A stretch of DNA of 64,000 nt from Pseudolysinimonas yzui (lineage in GTDB: Bacteria; Actinomycetota; Actinomycetes; Actinomycetales; Microbacteriaceae), in NCBI RefSeq assembly GCF_014653215.1, contig NZ_BNAI01000001.1:248001-312000 (forward strand), in the 5' to 3' direction. Made by a program: the position numbers and the translations under genes. The notes under the pieces were generated by a model. It was not told the DNA's origin and searched no databases. It saw nothing but the letters and a program-made list of their open reading frames with translations. Positions 26,574 through 36,452 of the stretch are shown piece after piece (position 1 is the stretch's first letter; each line of letters begins with the position of its first letter).

Positions 26574-26640
26574 GACGGTGGTTCTCCCTGTGCGGGCCCC
26601 GGGTTCGTTACTGAACATGGGGCGAGTTACGATTTGTGCG

Positions 26641-26658
26641 TGACCACATGATGTGTCA
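26641..26658 (+). promoter_or_regulatory. Candidate HxlR operator between doxX and hxlR genes
   Basis: TGACCACATGATGTGTCA contains the perfect inverted core CACAT-G-ATGTG and lies roughly midway in the divergent 141-base gap. HxlR/MarR-like dimers bind such short palindromes. The assignment is positional. Confidence 0.4.
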
Positions 26659-26714
26659 TCACGAAGAGCCGTACAAAAGGCACAGTCATGTGCCTGGGAG
26701 ACAGGGGTGACACC

Positions 26715-27116
26715 ATGACCACCGCCGACACGACGCCGCGCAGCGTCTACGAAGGAACCTGCCAAACCCATGAGGCTGACGGCGCTGCGATCCGCGATGT
26801 GCTCAACCGCGTCGGCGACAAGTGGTCGTTGCTGGTGATCGTCACCCTGGCCGGCACCAGACTGCGGTTCAGCGAGCTGCAGCGCCACATCCCCGGGGTC
26901 TCGCAGCGCATGCTGACGCTCACGTTGCGACAGCTCGAACGCGACGGGCTCGTCACCCGCACGATCCACGCCGAGGTGCCACCGCGCGTCGAGTACGACC
27001 TCACCGTCGTCGGCCGCACCCTGCTGGAACCGTCGATGGCGCTCGCCAACTGGGCGGTCGAGCACTACCCCGAGATCCAGGATTCCCGAGCCGCGTTCGA
27101 CCGTTCCCGCGCGTAA
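26715..27116 (+). CDS. HxlR-family winged-helix transcriptional regulator
   Basis: This 133-residue regulator has the HxlR signature: VLNRVGDKWSLLVIVTLAGTRLRFSELQRHIPGVSQRMLTLTLRQLERDGLV. It carries a Cys at position 16 (EGTC), the place where redox-sensing members such as YodB and HypR keep their reactive Cys, so thiol or quinone sensing is plausible. The ATG at 26715 is preceded by AGGGG; an upstream ATG at 26688 would add nine unconserved residues. It is divergent from the DoxX gene. Confidence 0.9.
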   Translation: MTTADTTPRSVYEGTCQTHEADGAAIRDVLNRVGDKWSLLVIVTLAGTRLRFSELQRHIPGVSQRMLTLTLRQLERDGLVTRTIHAEVPPRVEYDLTVVGRTLLEPSMALANWAVEHYPEIQDSRAAFDRSRA

Positions 27117-27125
27117 CGTGGCCGC

Positions 27126-27782
27126 ATGCGCGATCCCATCACCGCGAAGCAGTTCCACGACTCCGACGGCATCGAGGATTGGCGGGTCGTCTCCGGCGGC
27201 GCCTCAGCCGTCTACCGGGTCACCTCGTTCTCGGAAGGCGTGGGGTTCGCCGTGCTCATCGCGTCGATCGCCGACGAGCTGGACCATCATCCCGACGTCG
27301 ACGTGCGCGCCCGCAGCGTGACGATCCGCACGCGCACGCACTCCACCAACTCGCTCACCGAGATGGATGTCGCGCTCGCCCAGCGCATTCAGGCTGCGGC
27401 CCGTCAGCTCGACCTCGTCGCAGACCCGTCAGCGGTGCAGACGGTGTTCTTCGCGATCGACGCCCCCGATTCGTTCGAGAAGGTGCAGCCGTTCTGGAAG
27501 GCCGCGCTCGGCTACAAGGAACGGCTGCCGCACGAGTTGCAGGACCCGAAGCGCCGCGGCCCGCTGTTCTGGTTCAACGACAAGCCCCACCGCGACGGGC
27601 ACAACCGCATCCATGTGGATGTCTCGGTGCCGCACGACATCGCGGAAGCACGGGTGCAGGCGGTGCTGGATGCCGGCGGTCGCCTGCTCGGCGACACGTT
27701 CGCTCCGGCGTGGTGGTCGCTCATCGACGCCGACGGCAACGTCGTCGACATCGCGACCTGGCGCGGTAGGGGCGACGACTAA
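27126..27782 (+). CDS. Pterin-4a-carbinolamine dehydratase fused to a VOC (glyoxalase-like) domain
   Basis: This 218-residue fusion has residues 1-95 matching pterin-4a-carbinolamine dehydratase: ADELDHHPDVDVRARSVTIRTRTHSTNSLTEMDVALAQRI includes the catalytic HHP. Residues 105-215 form a glyoxalase/VOC-type half with WKAALGYKERL, IHVDVSVP and DADGNVVDIATW. No pterin-dependent hydroxylase is nearby, so the substrate of either half is unclear. It begins nine bases after hxlR and overlaps the next, convergent VOC gene by four bases. Confidence 0.88.
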   Translation: MRDPITAKQFHDSDGIEDWRVVSGGASAVYRVTSFSEGVGFAVLIASIADELDHHPDVDVRARSVTIRTRTHSTNSLTEMDVALAQRIQAAARQLDLVADPSAVQTVFFAIDAPDSFEKVQPFWKAALGYKERLPHELQDPKRRGPLFWFNDKPHRDGHNRIHVDVSVPHDIAEARVQAVLDAGGRLLGDTFAPAWWSLIDADGNVVDIATWRGRGDD

Positions 27783-28165
27783 CCGATCGGGGCCGCGAAC
27801 TCCCAGACGTGACCAGCGGGATCGGCGAACGCCGCGGTGCGCACACCCCACGGCCGGTCGAGAGGACCGTTGAGCACGTCGATGCCGCTGGCGCGCAGAG
27901 TGCCGACGGAGGCGTCGACATCCGCGACGGTGACCGTGTACTGCGCGCGGGCGCCGGCGCCGGCGCCGGCCTTTCCCACCGAAGCGGGGCCGATGAGCTC
28001 GGCCGCCTCCGAGACCTGTAGCAGGTTGATCATCGTGCCCTCGAAGAGGAACACCACCGACACGTCGTCGGAATAGTGCTCGGGGAGGCCGAAGGCGCGG
28101 GCGTACCAGTCGCGCGCGGCGGCGAGGTCGTCGACGAACAGGGTGATGGCGGAGATGGTGGTCAT
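27779..28165 (-). CDS. VOC family protein (glyoxalase/dioxygenase fold)
   Basis: This 128-residue single VOC module has ITLFVDDLAAARDWYARAFGLP, a middle strand with MINLLQV, and the C-terminal DPAGHVWEFAAPIG with the metal-ligand Glu. A GC-repetitive loop encodes GKAGAGAGARA (27940-27975). The function is not predictable; the fold hosts glyoxalases, dioxygenases and antibiotic-binding proteins. It is convergent with the fusion gene, ending in a four-base overlap. Confidence 0.8.
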   Translation of the reverse strand: MTTISAITLFVDDLAAARDWYARAFGLPEHYSDDVSVVFLFEGTMINLLQVSEAAELIGPASVGKAGAGAGARAQYTVTVADVDASVGTLRASGIDVLNGPLDRPWGVRTAAFADPAGHVWEFAAPIG

Positions 28166-28187
28166 GCCCGCGACGTTACCCGCGGGT

Positions 28188-28223
28188 GTGGTCTCGACAC
28201 GCGCCTGAGGTGCGCTCGCTCAG
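28188..28223 (-). repeat. Palindromic repeat, copy B (degenerate; overlaps a stop codon)
   Basis: Read on the minus strand it ends in GCGTGTCGAGACCAC like the other copies, but the first part reads TGAGCGAGCGC instead of GAGTAGCGC, and the inner stem has one mismatch. The TGA stop of the gene ending at 28220 lies inside it. Confidence 0.6.
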
Positions 28224-28660
28224 ACGCCGCCCCCGCCCGACGATGCAACGGCGCGGATGCGGTTGTTGCGGGCGTTGTGTTCGAGCTCCGCGAGTCCGAG
28301 GGCTTCGAGCAGGGGCGGAAGGTAGACGCCGAAGCGACCGCGCAGTCCCTTCTTCTGGCCGTACCAGCCGCCGACGGGGTTGTCGGGGGAGCGGCCCCAG
28401 GCTTCGACGGTGCCGGGGGCGGCATCCTTCTGTTCGTCGGCGCCGCCGAGCGGCATCCAGTCGCCGTGGGCGACGAGCATCGCGTGCAGGTCGTCGATCG
28501 CGCGGGCGAGGTAGGTGAGCCGCGTGCCGCCCACCTGACAGATCAGCAGGGGCGGGTCGACGGAGTCGTCGCGGTGGATCGTGTACTCCGAAGACAGCGG
28601 TGGGGTTTTCAGGTGCCAGGGGTCGTCGGCGGTGCCGGATCCCGACCATTGCTCTGCCAT
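28220..28660 (-). CDS. Conserved actinobacterial protein of unknown function
   Basis: This 146-residue soluble protein has strongly patterned blocks: [61 protein letters not shown], then [17 protein letters not shown] and [18 protein letters not shown]. Similar proteins occur widely in actinobacteria, but I know no assigned function. The Gly-rich tail (SSGGGGV) and the stop codon run into repeat copy B. It is divergent from the F420 oxidoreductase gene, 50 bases away. Confidence 0.7.
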   Translation of the reverse strand: MAEQWSGSGTADDPWHLKTPPLSSEYTIHRDDSVDPPLLICQVGGTRLTYLARAIDDLHAMLVAHGDWMPLGGADEQKDAAPGTVEAWGRSPDNPVGGWYGQKKGLRGRFGVYLPPLLEALGLAELEHNARNNRIRAVASSGGGGV

Positions 28661-28710
28661 GCTGCATCCTCTCGTCGCACGCGACTCGGGTCAACCACGA
28701 AGATGGGGGG

Positions 28711-29724
28711 ATGGCACGCGTTCTCGCCCCGTCTCGGAGCCCCATCGGGTATGCCGCGATGCTCGAGCAGTTCCACCCCACCGAGGTGCTCGGGCTGGCG
28801 GCCGCCGCCGAGGCCAACGGGTTCGACGGGGTGATGGCGGCCGACCACTTCCAGCCGTGGACGCCACGGCAGGGGCAGGCCTCGTTCGTGTGGAACGTGC
28901 TGAGTGCGCTCGGCCAGACCATCGACGGCGATCTCGGAACGGGCGTCACCGCGCCGACGTTCCGCTTCCACCCCGCGGTCGTCGCGCAGGCGTCGGCGAC
29001 CCTCGCCGCGATGTACCCGGGGCGGCACTGGCTGGGACTCGGCAGCGGCGAGGCGCTCAACGAGCACGTCGTCGGGCAGTACTGGCCCGACGCTCCGGAA
29101 CGCATCGACCGGATGTTCGAGGCGATCGACATCATCCGCAAGCTGTTCACCAGCGGTGTCACGGGCAAAGACGTGCGCCACGAGGGCCGCTACTACCGGC
29201 TCGAAAGCACCCGCCTGTGGACCGCCCCGACGACCATGCCCCCGATCTACGTGGCGGCATCCGGACCGGTCACCGCCAAGCGCGCCGGCCGCGTCGCCGA
29301 CGGGATCATCACCGAGGCTGCCCCGCACGAACGGCTGAGCACGCTCTTCCAGCGGTTCGACGAGGGCGCGAAAGAGGCCGGCCGCAAAGGCGGGCGGCGC
29401 ATCATGCGGGTGCACGTGAGCTGGGCGCCGACCGACGAGCAGGCGCTGAGCAACGCACTCGAGGAGTGGCCGAACCTCGGGCTGCGCTTCCCGAAGGCCG
29501 ACATCCGCTCGCCCTACGAGATCGAGCAGATGGCGCGCATGGTGACCCCCGAGCACTTCGAGGGGCGGCTGCACATCTCGTCCGACCCAGACACGCATCG
29601 CGCGCATCTGCAAGGCTTCCTCGACCTCGGCGTCGACCGCATCTACCTGCACAACGTCGGCCGCAACCAGCGCGAGTTCCTCGAGGTGTTCGGCCGCGAC
29701 GTGCTGCCGGGGCTGAAGCGGTGA
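28711..29724 (+). CDS. LLM class F420-dependent oxidoreductase (TIGR03557-like)
   Basis: This 337-residue relative of Fgd has [56 protein letters not shown] and [17 protein letters not shown]. The substrate is unknown and probably not glucose-6-phosphate, because the phosphate-binding Lys pattern of Fgd is not conserved. ATG 28711 follows a G-rich ribosome-binding sequence. Its stop overlaps the cofE start (TGATG), so F420 use and F420 glutamylation are coupled. Confidence 0.88.
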   Translation: MARVLAPSRSPIGYAAMLEQFHPTEVLGLAAAAEANGFDGVMAADHFQPWTPRQGQASFVWNVLSALGQTIDGDLGTGVTAPTFRFHPAVVAQASATLAAMYPGRHWLGLGSGEALNEHVVGQYWPDAPERIDRMFEAIDIIRKLFTSGVTGKDVRHEGRYYRLESTRLWTAPTTMPPIYVAASGPVTAKRAGRVADGIITEAAPHERLSTLFQRFDEGAKEAGRKGGRRIMRVHVSWAPTDEQALSNALEEWPNLGLRFPKADIRSPYEIEQMARMVTPEHFEGRLHISSDPDTHRAHLQGFLDLGVDRIYLHNVGRNQREFLEVFGRDVLPGLKR

Positions 29725-30473
29725 TGACCCTGTGGGCGGTCGAGGGGCTGCCCGAGATCCAGCCCGGTGACGACCTCGCGGCGCTCATCGGCGACGCCGT
29801 CGGCGACCTTCAGGATGGCGACATCCTCGCGATCACGTCGAAGATCGTGAGCAAGGCCGAGGGTCGCATCGTGCAGGCCGCCGACCGGGAAGCCGCGATC
29901 ACGGCCGAGACGGTGCGAGTCGTCGCGACGCGCGGCACCACCCGCATCGTCGAGAACGCGTGGGGCCAGATCATGGCAGCCGCCGGCGTCGACGCGAGCA
30001 ACACCGCCGACGGCACCGTGCTGCTGTTGCCGGAGAACCCCGACCGGTCGGCCTACGACCTGTGCCTCGCCCTGCGGGAACGATTCGGCATCCGCCTCGG
30101 CGTCGTGATCACCGACACCTTCGGTCGCCCCTGGCGGGAAGGGCAGACGGACGTCGCACTCGGCGCCGCCGGGATGCGCGTGCTCGACGACCTGCGCGGC
30201 ACCCGCGACGCGGCCGGACACGAACTGCACGTCACCCAGCCGGCGGTCGGCGACGAGATCGCCGCAGCCGCCGACCTCGTGAAGGGCAAGGCGAACGGCA
30301 CCCCGGTCGCTGTCGTGCGGGGCCTGGGGCACTACGTCACCGACGAGATCGACTCCGGCGGAGCGCAGCCGCTCGTGCGCAAAGCGGATGCCGACATGTT
30401 CCGGGTCGGGTCGACGGAAGCCTGGGACGAGGGGTACCGCGCCGGGCTACAGGCCGCCGACCAGGGCGACTAG
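29724..30473 (+). CDS. cofE: Coenzyme F420-0:L-glutamate ligase
   Basis: This 249-residue single-domain CofE adds glutamates to F420-0 using GTP. Signatures include [17 protein letters not shown], the [25 protein letters not shown] core and [13 protein letters not shown]. Unlike mycobacterial FbiB it has no C-terminal FMN-binding dehydro-F420 reductase domain. The ATG shares a base with the preceding stop; a GTG one codon upstream is the alternative. It is convergent with the DUF1801 gene. Confidence 0.93.
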   Translation: MTLWAVEGLPEIQPGDDLAALIGDAVGDLQDGDILAITSKIVSKAEGRIVQAADREAAITAETVRVVATRGTTRIVENAWGQIMAAAGVDASNTADGTVLLLPENPDRSAYDLCLALRERFGIRLGVVITDTFGRPWREGQTDVALGAAGMRVLDDLRGTRDAAGHELHVTQPAVGDEIAAAADLVKGKANGTPVAVVRGLGHYVTDEIDSGGAQPLVRKADADMFRVGSTEAWDEGYRAGLQAADQGD

Positions 30474-30561
30474 CGGCCCACCGGTATCCGGGCGTGCGCG
30501 GCGTCGTCGGGCGAGCGCGGCGGCCCGGGTTGTCCGCTTTCGCCCGGGTTGGCGCGGGCGA

Positions 30562-30954
30562 CTAGCGGCCGCGACCGCCGCCCGACGAGCCGAGTGCGGC
30601 GTCGATCTCGGCCTTGCGCTCCGTCACGATGCGGTCGAACGCCGCGACCGGCAGCGGTTTCGCGGCGGTGAACTTGATGCCGCCCTTCGTCGAGGCGTAG
30701 CCGTCGAGCGTCGGAAGCACCGAGGCCACCACGTCGGCGCTGAACGGGTAGATGACGTAGCCGGTCTTCGTCGCCGTCACCGAGACCAACGGGCGTCCGC
30801 GGTAGCGCAGCGCCGGCATCCCGTAGCTCACGCCCTCGTCGACCGGCGAGACGAGTTCTTGCGCGCGCAGGCGCCAGCCGCCGACGATCGTGGCGTCGTC
30901 CTCGCCGAGCGAGTGGATGTATTCGGTGTACGGGATTCCCGTGTAATCAGGCAT
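30562..30954 (-). CDS. DUF1801 / YdhG-like protein
   Basis: This 130-residue protein shows the DUF1801 pattern: YIHSLGEDD, VSYGMPALRYRGRPLVSVTATKTGYVIYPFSADVV and KGGIKFTAAKPLP. Some members are described as iron-chaperone-like, but the role is not established. A Gly/Arg-rich tail (SSGGGRGR) ends the protein. It is divergent from the MoxR gene with 52 bases between starts. Confidence 0.75.
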   Translation of the reverse strand: MPDYTGIPYTEYIHSLGEDDATIVGGWRLRAQELVSPVDEGVSYGMPALRYRGRPLVSVTATKTGYVIYPFSADVVASVLPTLDGYASTKGGIKFTAAKPLPVAAFDRIVTERKAEIDAALGSSGGGRGR

Positions 30955-31006
30955 GACGGCAGATTCTCAGGTGACGCCGGGCTCGCGCAATGGCAGACTC
31001 CCAAAG

Positions 31007-32056
<1,050 letters not shown>

Positions 32057-32081
32057 AGGGTTAGAAGAGGCGAGGCGACCC

Positions 32082-33395
32082 GTGGCCCGACGCAAGCCGA
32101 CCGCCGGCGGAGTGGCCGGCGAAGGCACCCGCGCGCTGCGTCGCACCCGTTCGCTGCGGCTCACCTGGCGGGCCGGCACCTCGATCGCCCTCGGCGTGCT
32201 CGCGGTGTTCGTCGGCTACGGCACCGGCCGCCGCGAGTACTTCGTCGCCGCGTGCCTCGCCCTGCTGCTGCCGCTCGTCGGGGTCGCCTTCGTGCGCCTG
32301 CGCCGCCCGAAGCTCGAGGTGTCGCGGCTGTTCTCGCCGCCGGTGGTCGCGGTCGGCGGCGTCGTGCAGGTGACGGTGCGGGTCACCAACCTGGGCGCCT
32401 CGCCCAGCACCCCGCTCGCCTGGGATGACGCGCTGCCCTGGTATGAGCCGATCGCGACGCGCGAGATCGGGCCGATCGGCCTCGGCCGGCGTCGCCCGTA
32501 CATCACCAGTTACGACCTCCACCCGCCGCGTCGCGGGCTGTACGCGATCGGCCCGTTCGTCGCCGAGCACGAGGACCCGTTCGGCATGGCGACCGCGACG
32601 ATCGCCGTCGGAAAGCCCGAGCGTCTCGTCGTCGTGCCCGCGGTGTCGTCGCTCACCGAGGGCGGCCCGAACCTCATCGACGGCGAAGGCGAAGCGCACC
32701 TCGTGCAGCGCAAGGTCGCCGGCAACGACGACGACCTGACGACGCGCGAGTACCGCATCGGCGACGCCCTCCGCCGGGTGCACTGGCGCGCCTCCGCCCG
32801 GCACGGCGAGCTGATGGTGCGGCAGGAGGAGCACCGCAGCCATCCGGATGCCCGCATCCTCGTCGACACCCGCCGCCGCGGCTACCCCGATGCGTTCACC
32901 GATACCGGGATGTCGTGGTCGGCCGACTGGGCGAGTGACGCGTTCGAGTGGGTCGTCAGGATGACGGCGTCCCTCGGTCTGCACCTGGAGCTGGCCGGGT
33001 TCCGGGTCGCGGTCGAGGAGACCGCTCGCCCGCAGATCGAGCCGATCGGCGACCGCTGGGAAGGCCGTCGCGCGGAGGGGTTCCTGACGAGTCTCGCCGG
33101 GGTGCAACTGCTCGACCGCACCGTCGAAGAGCTCGCGGCCCTGCCCCCGAGCGAAGGCGCCGGGCCGGTGTTCGCGATTCTCGGCGACCCGGAAGACGCC
33201 ACCGTCGACTGGCTCATCCGCCGCCGCTCGCGAGGGGAGGTCGGGTACGCGTTCCTGGTGAACGCGCGCCCCGCCGTGCTCGAGCGGCTGCGTGACGCGG
33301 GCTGGACCTGCGTCGTGTCCGACGACCTCGACGACCCGGCCGACGCCTGGCGCGGCGCCGCGAATCAGACGGGATACGCCCGTGGTCCTCGCTGA
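32082..33395 (+). CDS. DUF58 domain-containing protein
   Basis: This 437-residue protein has two N-terminal membrane helices (about 25-65) and the DUF58 signature VAGNDDDLTTREYRIGDALRRVHWRASARHGELMVRQEE followed by a vWA-like segment with RILVDTRRRGY. The GTG start at 32082 has GAGGCGAGG upstream. DUF58 proteins accompany MoxR ATPases as their probable clients. It overlaps the transglutaminase gene by 14 bases. Confidence 0.88.
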   Translation: MARRKPTAGGVAGEGTRALRRTRSLRLTWRAGTSIALGVLAVFVGYGTGRREYFVAACLALLLPLVGVAFVRLRRPKLEVSRLFSPPVVAVGGVVQVTVRVTNLGASPSTPLAWDDALPWYEPIATREIGPIGLGRRRPYITSYDLHPPRRGLYAIGPFVAEHEDPFGMATATIAVGKPERLVVVPAVSSLTEGGPNLIDGEGEAHLVQRKVAGNDDDLTTREYRIGDALRRVHWRASARHGELMVRQEEHRSHPDARILVDTRRRGYPDAFTDTGMSWSADWASDAFEWVVRMTASLGLHLELAGFRVAVEETARPQIEPIGDRWEGRRAEGFLTSLAGVQLLDRTVEELAALPPSEGAGPVFAILGDPEDATVDWLIRRRSRGEVGYAFLVNARPAVLERLRDAGWTCVVSDDLDDPADAWRGAANQTGYARGPR

Positions 33396-35634
33396 CTCCA
33401 CCGCTCCCGCCACCGCGGGCCGAGTGCCCGCGCGGCAGCCGTATCGCGACCCCACCCGGGCCAACCGCGCGCGTGCTCTGCAGAACACCCGCACCTGGGC
33501 CCGCCTCGCCCTGTTCACCGTCGCGCTGCTCGTGGCGTTCGGCAGCCTCAGCACCCTCATCGACGGTGTCGTCTGGTGGATCGCGTCGGCGCTCACGATC
33601 GTGTTGCCGGTGCTCGCGATCGGCATCGCGACGCAACTGGGTCGCCGATCCTGGCAGCCCTTCGTGGCGGGATTCGGTGTCGCCGTCGTGTCGCTCACCT
33701 TCGGCTACGCCCGCGACGCGGCGTTGTTCGGCATCATCCCGACGTTCGACACCCTCGGCCGCTGGGGTGAGCTGGTGAACGCGGGCATCCTCAGCATCAC
33801 GACGCAGCGCATCCCCGCCGAGGCGACCGAAGGCATCCTCTTCCTGCTCGCGATCCTCGCCGTCGTGTCGGTCGTGTTCATCGCGCCCGCCCTCGACCGG
33901 GTACCCGCCGTCGCCGCGCTGCCGCTGCTCGTGGTGCTCGACATCCCGGTCGCCGTGCGCGCTGGAATCGCCGAGCCGCACTGGTTCGTGTTCGTCGTGA
34001 TCGCCTACCTCGCGTTGCTGAGGATCGGGCGACGGCGGATGCCGCTGACCAGCGTGCTGGGAACGGCGGCGGTCGTCGTGGTCGGCTCGCTCCTGCTGCC
34101 GGCGGCGTTCCCGCCCGCGCGGGAGGTGGTGAACGACGCCAACACCGGTGTCGGCACCGGGCTCAACCCGCTCATCGACCTCGGCGACGATCTGCGTCGC
34201 GACGACACCGTCACCGCCGTCACCTACGTCACCGACGCGCCCGGCGGCCTCTACCTGCGGCTGGCGACCCTCGACGAGTTCAACGGCATCAACTGGGAGC
34301 CCGACTCGTCGACCGATCCCGACAACGATGTCGCCGAGTTCCCGCCACCGGATGGGCTCACCGACGAGGTGCCGCGCGCCGCTTACTCGGCGACGATCCA
34401 GGTGGGGGATGTCGGCGGGCGCTGGCTGCCTCTCCCGTACCCGGCGACCTCGGTGCAGGGCCTCGAGGGCGACTGGCGCTGGGAACCCGACGGGCTCGCC
34501 GTGCGCAGCTCCGGTGCGGATGCCCGCGGCCAGGAGTACGACGTCACCTTCCTCGACATCCAGCCCGACCTCGCCCAACTGACCGCCGACCTCGAGCCCG
34601 ACGTGCCGTCGCGCTATCTCGCGCTGCCCAACGAGATGCCCGAGGTCATCGCGCAGACCGCGGAACAGGTCGCGGGCACCGGCTCGACCTACCAGAAGGC
34701 GATCGCACTGCAGGAGTTCTTCACCAGCGGCGACTTCGACTACTCGGTCGATGCCCCGGTCGACGAGGGCTACGACGGCACCGGGGTCGGGGTGATCGAG
34801 CGCTTCCTCGAGGTGCGCAGCGGTTACTGCGTGCACTTCGCCTCGGCGATGGCCGTGATGGCGCGAACGGTCGGCATCCCGTCGCGCATCGTCGTCGGCT
34901 TCCAGCCCGGTGAGGCGGAGGACATCGACGGCGTGCCCGGATTCACGGTCAGCTCGGCCGATCTGCACGCCTGGCCGGAGCTGTACTTCGAGGGCATCGG
35001 CTGGCTGCGCTTCGAGCCGACGCCCGGTCGCGGGTCGTTCCCCGACTACTCGAGCATCGAGGCGATCGACGACCCGACGACGCCCGAGTTCGAGGGCGTC
35101 AACCCGTCGGCGGTGCCGGTGGATCCGTCGCCCGCCGCCCCCAACCTCCCCGACGAGGAGACTGTCGTCGACGGCACCATCACCGTCGAAGAGCAGAACC
35201 CCGCACCGATCATCACGGCGATCGCGGTGTTCGCTCTCGCACTGCTGCTGACCCCGGCCGGTGTGCGGGTGCTCGTGCGCCTGCGCCGGATGCGGAGGGT
35301 GCGAGCCGGGGATGCCGCGGCCGCCTGGGCGGAGATCCGCGACACGGCACACGACCACGACTGGGTCGCCCCCGACTCGGAGACCCCGCGTCAACTCGGC
35401 ACACGGCTGGCGATCGTCGTCGGCCACGAACCCGTCGCCCGCCTGCAAGACGGCGTCGAGTCGGCCGCCTATGACCGACCCGGCTCGCTCACCATGACCG
35501 TCGACGACGTCGCCGAGCTCCGTCACGCGATCGCCTCCGCTGCTCCCCTGGGGGTGCGACTGCGCGCGACCTTCCTCCCGCCGTCCCTGATGGCCCGTGC
35601 CGGTTTCGGTTCGAAGCCCCCGCCGGTTGAGTAG
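33382..35634 (+). CDS. Transglutaminase-like membrane protein (TgpA/DUF3488 type)
   Basis: This 750-residue protein has about six N-terminal membrane helices (residues 35-240), an extracytoplasmic transglutaminase core, another helix near 614-634 and a short cytoplasmic tail. The catalytic Cys (C483, SGYCVHFASA) and His (H529, DLHAWPELYF) are visible; the third position reads FEPTPG. It completes the MoxR-DUF58 module. The GTG at 33382 overlaps the DUF58 gene. Its last residue and stop (VE-stop) come from repeat copy C. Confidence 0.88.
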   Translation: MVLADSTAPATAGRVPARQPYRDPTRANRARALQNTRTWARLALFTVALLVAFGSLSTLIDGVVWWIASALTIVLPVLAIGIATQLGRRSWQPFVAGFGVAVVSLTFGYARDAALFGIIPTFDTLGRWGELVNAGILSITTQRIPAEATEGILFLLAILAVVSVVFIAPALDRVPAVAALPLLVVLDIPVAVRAGIAEPHWFVFVVIAYLALLRIGRRRMPLTSVLGTAAVVVVGSLLLPAAFPPAREVVNDANTGVGTGLNPLIDLGDDLRRDDTVTAVTYVTDAPGGLYLRLATLDEFNGINWEPDSSTDPDNDVAEFPPPDGLTDEVPRAAYSATIQVGDVGGRWLPLPYPATSVQGLEGDWRWEPDGLAVRSSGADARGQEYDVTFLDIQPDLAQLTADLEPDVPSRYLALPNEMPEVIAQTAEQVAGTGSTYQKAIALQEFFTSGDFDYSVDAPVDEGYDGTGVGVIERFLEVRSGYCVHFASAMAVMARTVGIPSRIVVGFQPGEAEDIDGVPGFTVSSADLHAWPELYFEGIGWLRFEPTPGRGSFPDYSSIEAIDDPTTPEFEGVNPSAVPVDPSPAAPNLPDEETVVDGTITVEEQNPAPIITAIAVFALALLLTPAGVRVLVRLRRMRRVRAGDAAAAWAEIRDTAHDHDWVAPDSETPRQLGTRLAIVVGHEPVARLQDGVESAAYDRPGSLTMTVDDVAELRHAIASAAPLGVRLRATFLPPSLMARAGFGSKPPPVE

Positions 35635-35660
35635 CGCCGCAGGCGCGTGTCGAAACCACC
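35623..35660 (+). repeat. Palindromic repeat, copy C (overlaps transglutaminase stop)
   Basis: Outer arms GGTTGA / TCGAAACC flank the inner hairpin GCGCC-GCA-GGCGC (35634-35646). TAG at 35632-35634 is the stop codon of the upstream gene. The inner stem differs from copy A at two paired positions. Confidence 0.85.
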
Positions 35661-35669
35661 CCGCGGACC

Positions 35670-36452
35670 TCACCCGATCGCGAGCAACGGCTTCCCGGTG
35701 AGCGGGTTCACGGTCCAGGCCGCGCGAACGCCGTAGACCTCGTGGATGAGGTCGGGCGTCAGTGCCTCCGCGGTCGGCCCTGAAGCGACGACCCGACCGT
35801 GGGAGAGCACGACGACATGGTCGGCGTGGGATGCGGCGAGGGCGAGATCGTGCATCGCGGCGAAGACGGTGACGCCGTCGGCGGCGAGCCGCGCCAACAA
35901 GCCCAGCACGTCGAGCTGCGCGGCGATGTCGAGGTGGTTCATCGGCTCGTCGAGCAGCAGCAGCCGCGGTTGCTGGGCGAGAGCGCGGGCGAGCAGCACG
36001 CGTTGGCGTTCCCCGCCCGAGAGGGTCGGCAGTTCGCGTTCCGCGAAGGGGAGGGCGCCGGCATCCGTCAGTGCTTGGGTGACGTGTCGCTCCGACGACG
36101 GATCGTGACCGCCCAGCAGCGCCTCGTGCGGGGTGCGGCCCAGCGCCGCGACCGCGCGTCCGGTGAGTGGCAGCTCGGTCGTCGCGTCCTGTTCGACAAG
36201 GGCGACGCGGCGGGCGCGCTCGCGACGGCGCATCGCGAGCAGGTCGTCGCCCTCGAAATGCACGGTGCCGGACAGCGGGCGTTGGATGCCGGCGACGACG
36301 CGCAGCAGCGACGACTTTCCCGCGCCGTTCGGCCCGAGAAGCGCCGTGACGCGTCCGGCGGGGGCCCCGAACACTAATCCGTCGAGAATCCGGGTGCCGT
36401 CGATGTCATCCGTCACATTTGTGACGGATAGCCCGACCTCGCCCGGCGTCAT
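35670..36452 (-). CDS. ABC transporter ATP-binding protein (putative F420-0/Fo importer)
   Basis: This 260-residue ATPase belongs to the iron-siderophore/B12 importer group: Walker A GPNGAGKSS, signature LSGGERQRV and Walker B LLLLDEPMNHLD with the D-loop. It overlaps the permease by four bases. The set resembles the actinobacterial TIGR03868/03869/03873 cassette proposed to move F420-0, and the neighbours cofC and cofD support an F420-related substrate. Siderophore or B12 cannot be excluded from sequence alone. Confidence 0.85.
   Translation of the reverse strand: MTPGEVGLSVTNVTDDIDGTRILDGLVFGAPAGRVTALLGPNGAGKSSLLRVVAGIQRPLSGTVHFEGDDLLAMRRRERARRVALVEQDATTELPLTGRAVAALGRTPHEALLGGHDPSSERHVTQALTDAGALPFAERELPTLSGGERQRVLLARALAQQPRLLLLDEPMNHLDIAAQLDVLGLLARLAADGVTVFAAMHDLALAASHADHVVVLSHGRVVASGPTAEALTPDLIHEVYGVRAAWTVNPLTGKPLLAIG

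Noticed and set aside
27940-27975. GGCGCC tandem run as a microsatellite or phase-variation site
   Set aside because: Only a few imperfect units encode a Gly/Ala loop (GAGAGA) in frame; typical of GC-rich coding sequence and not near a start.
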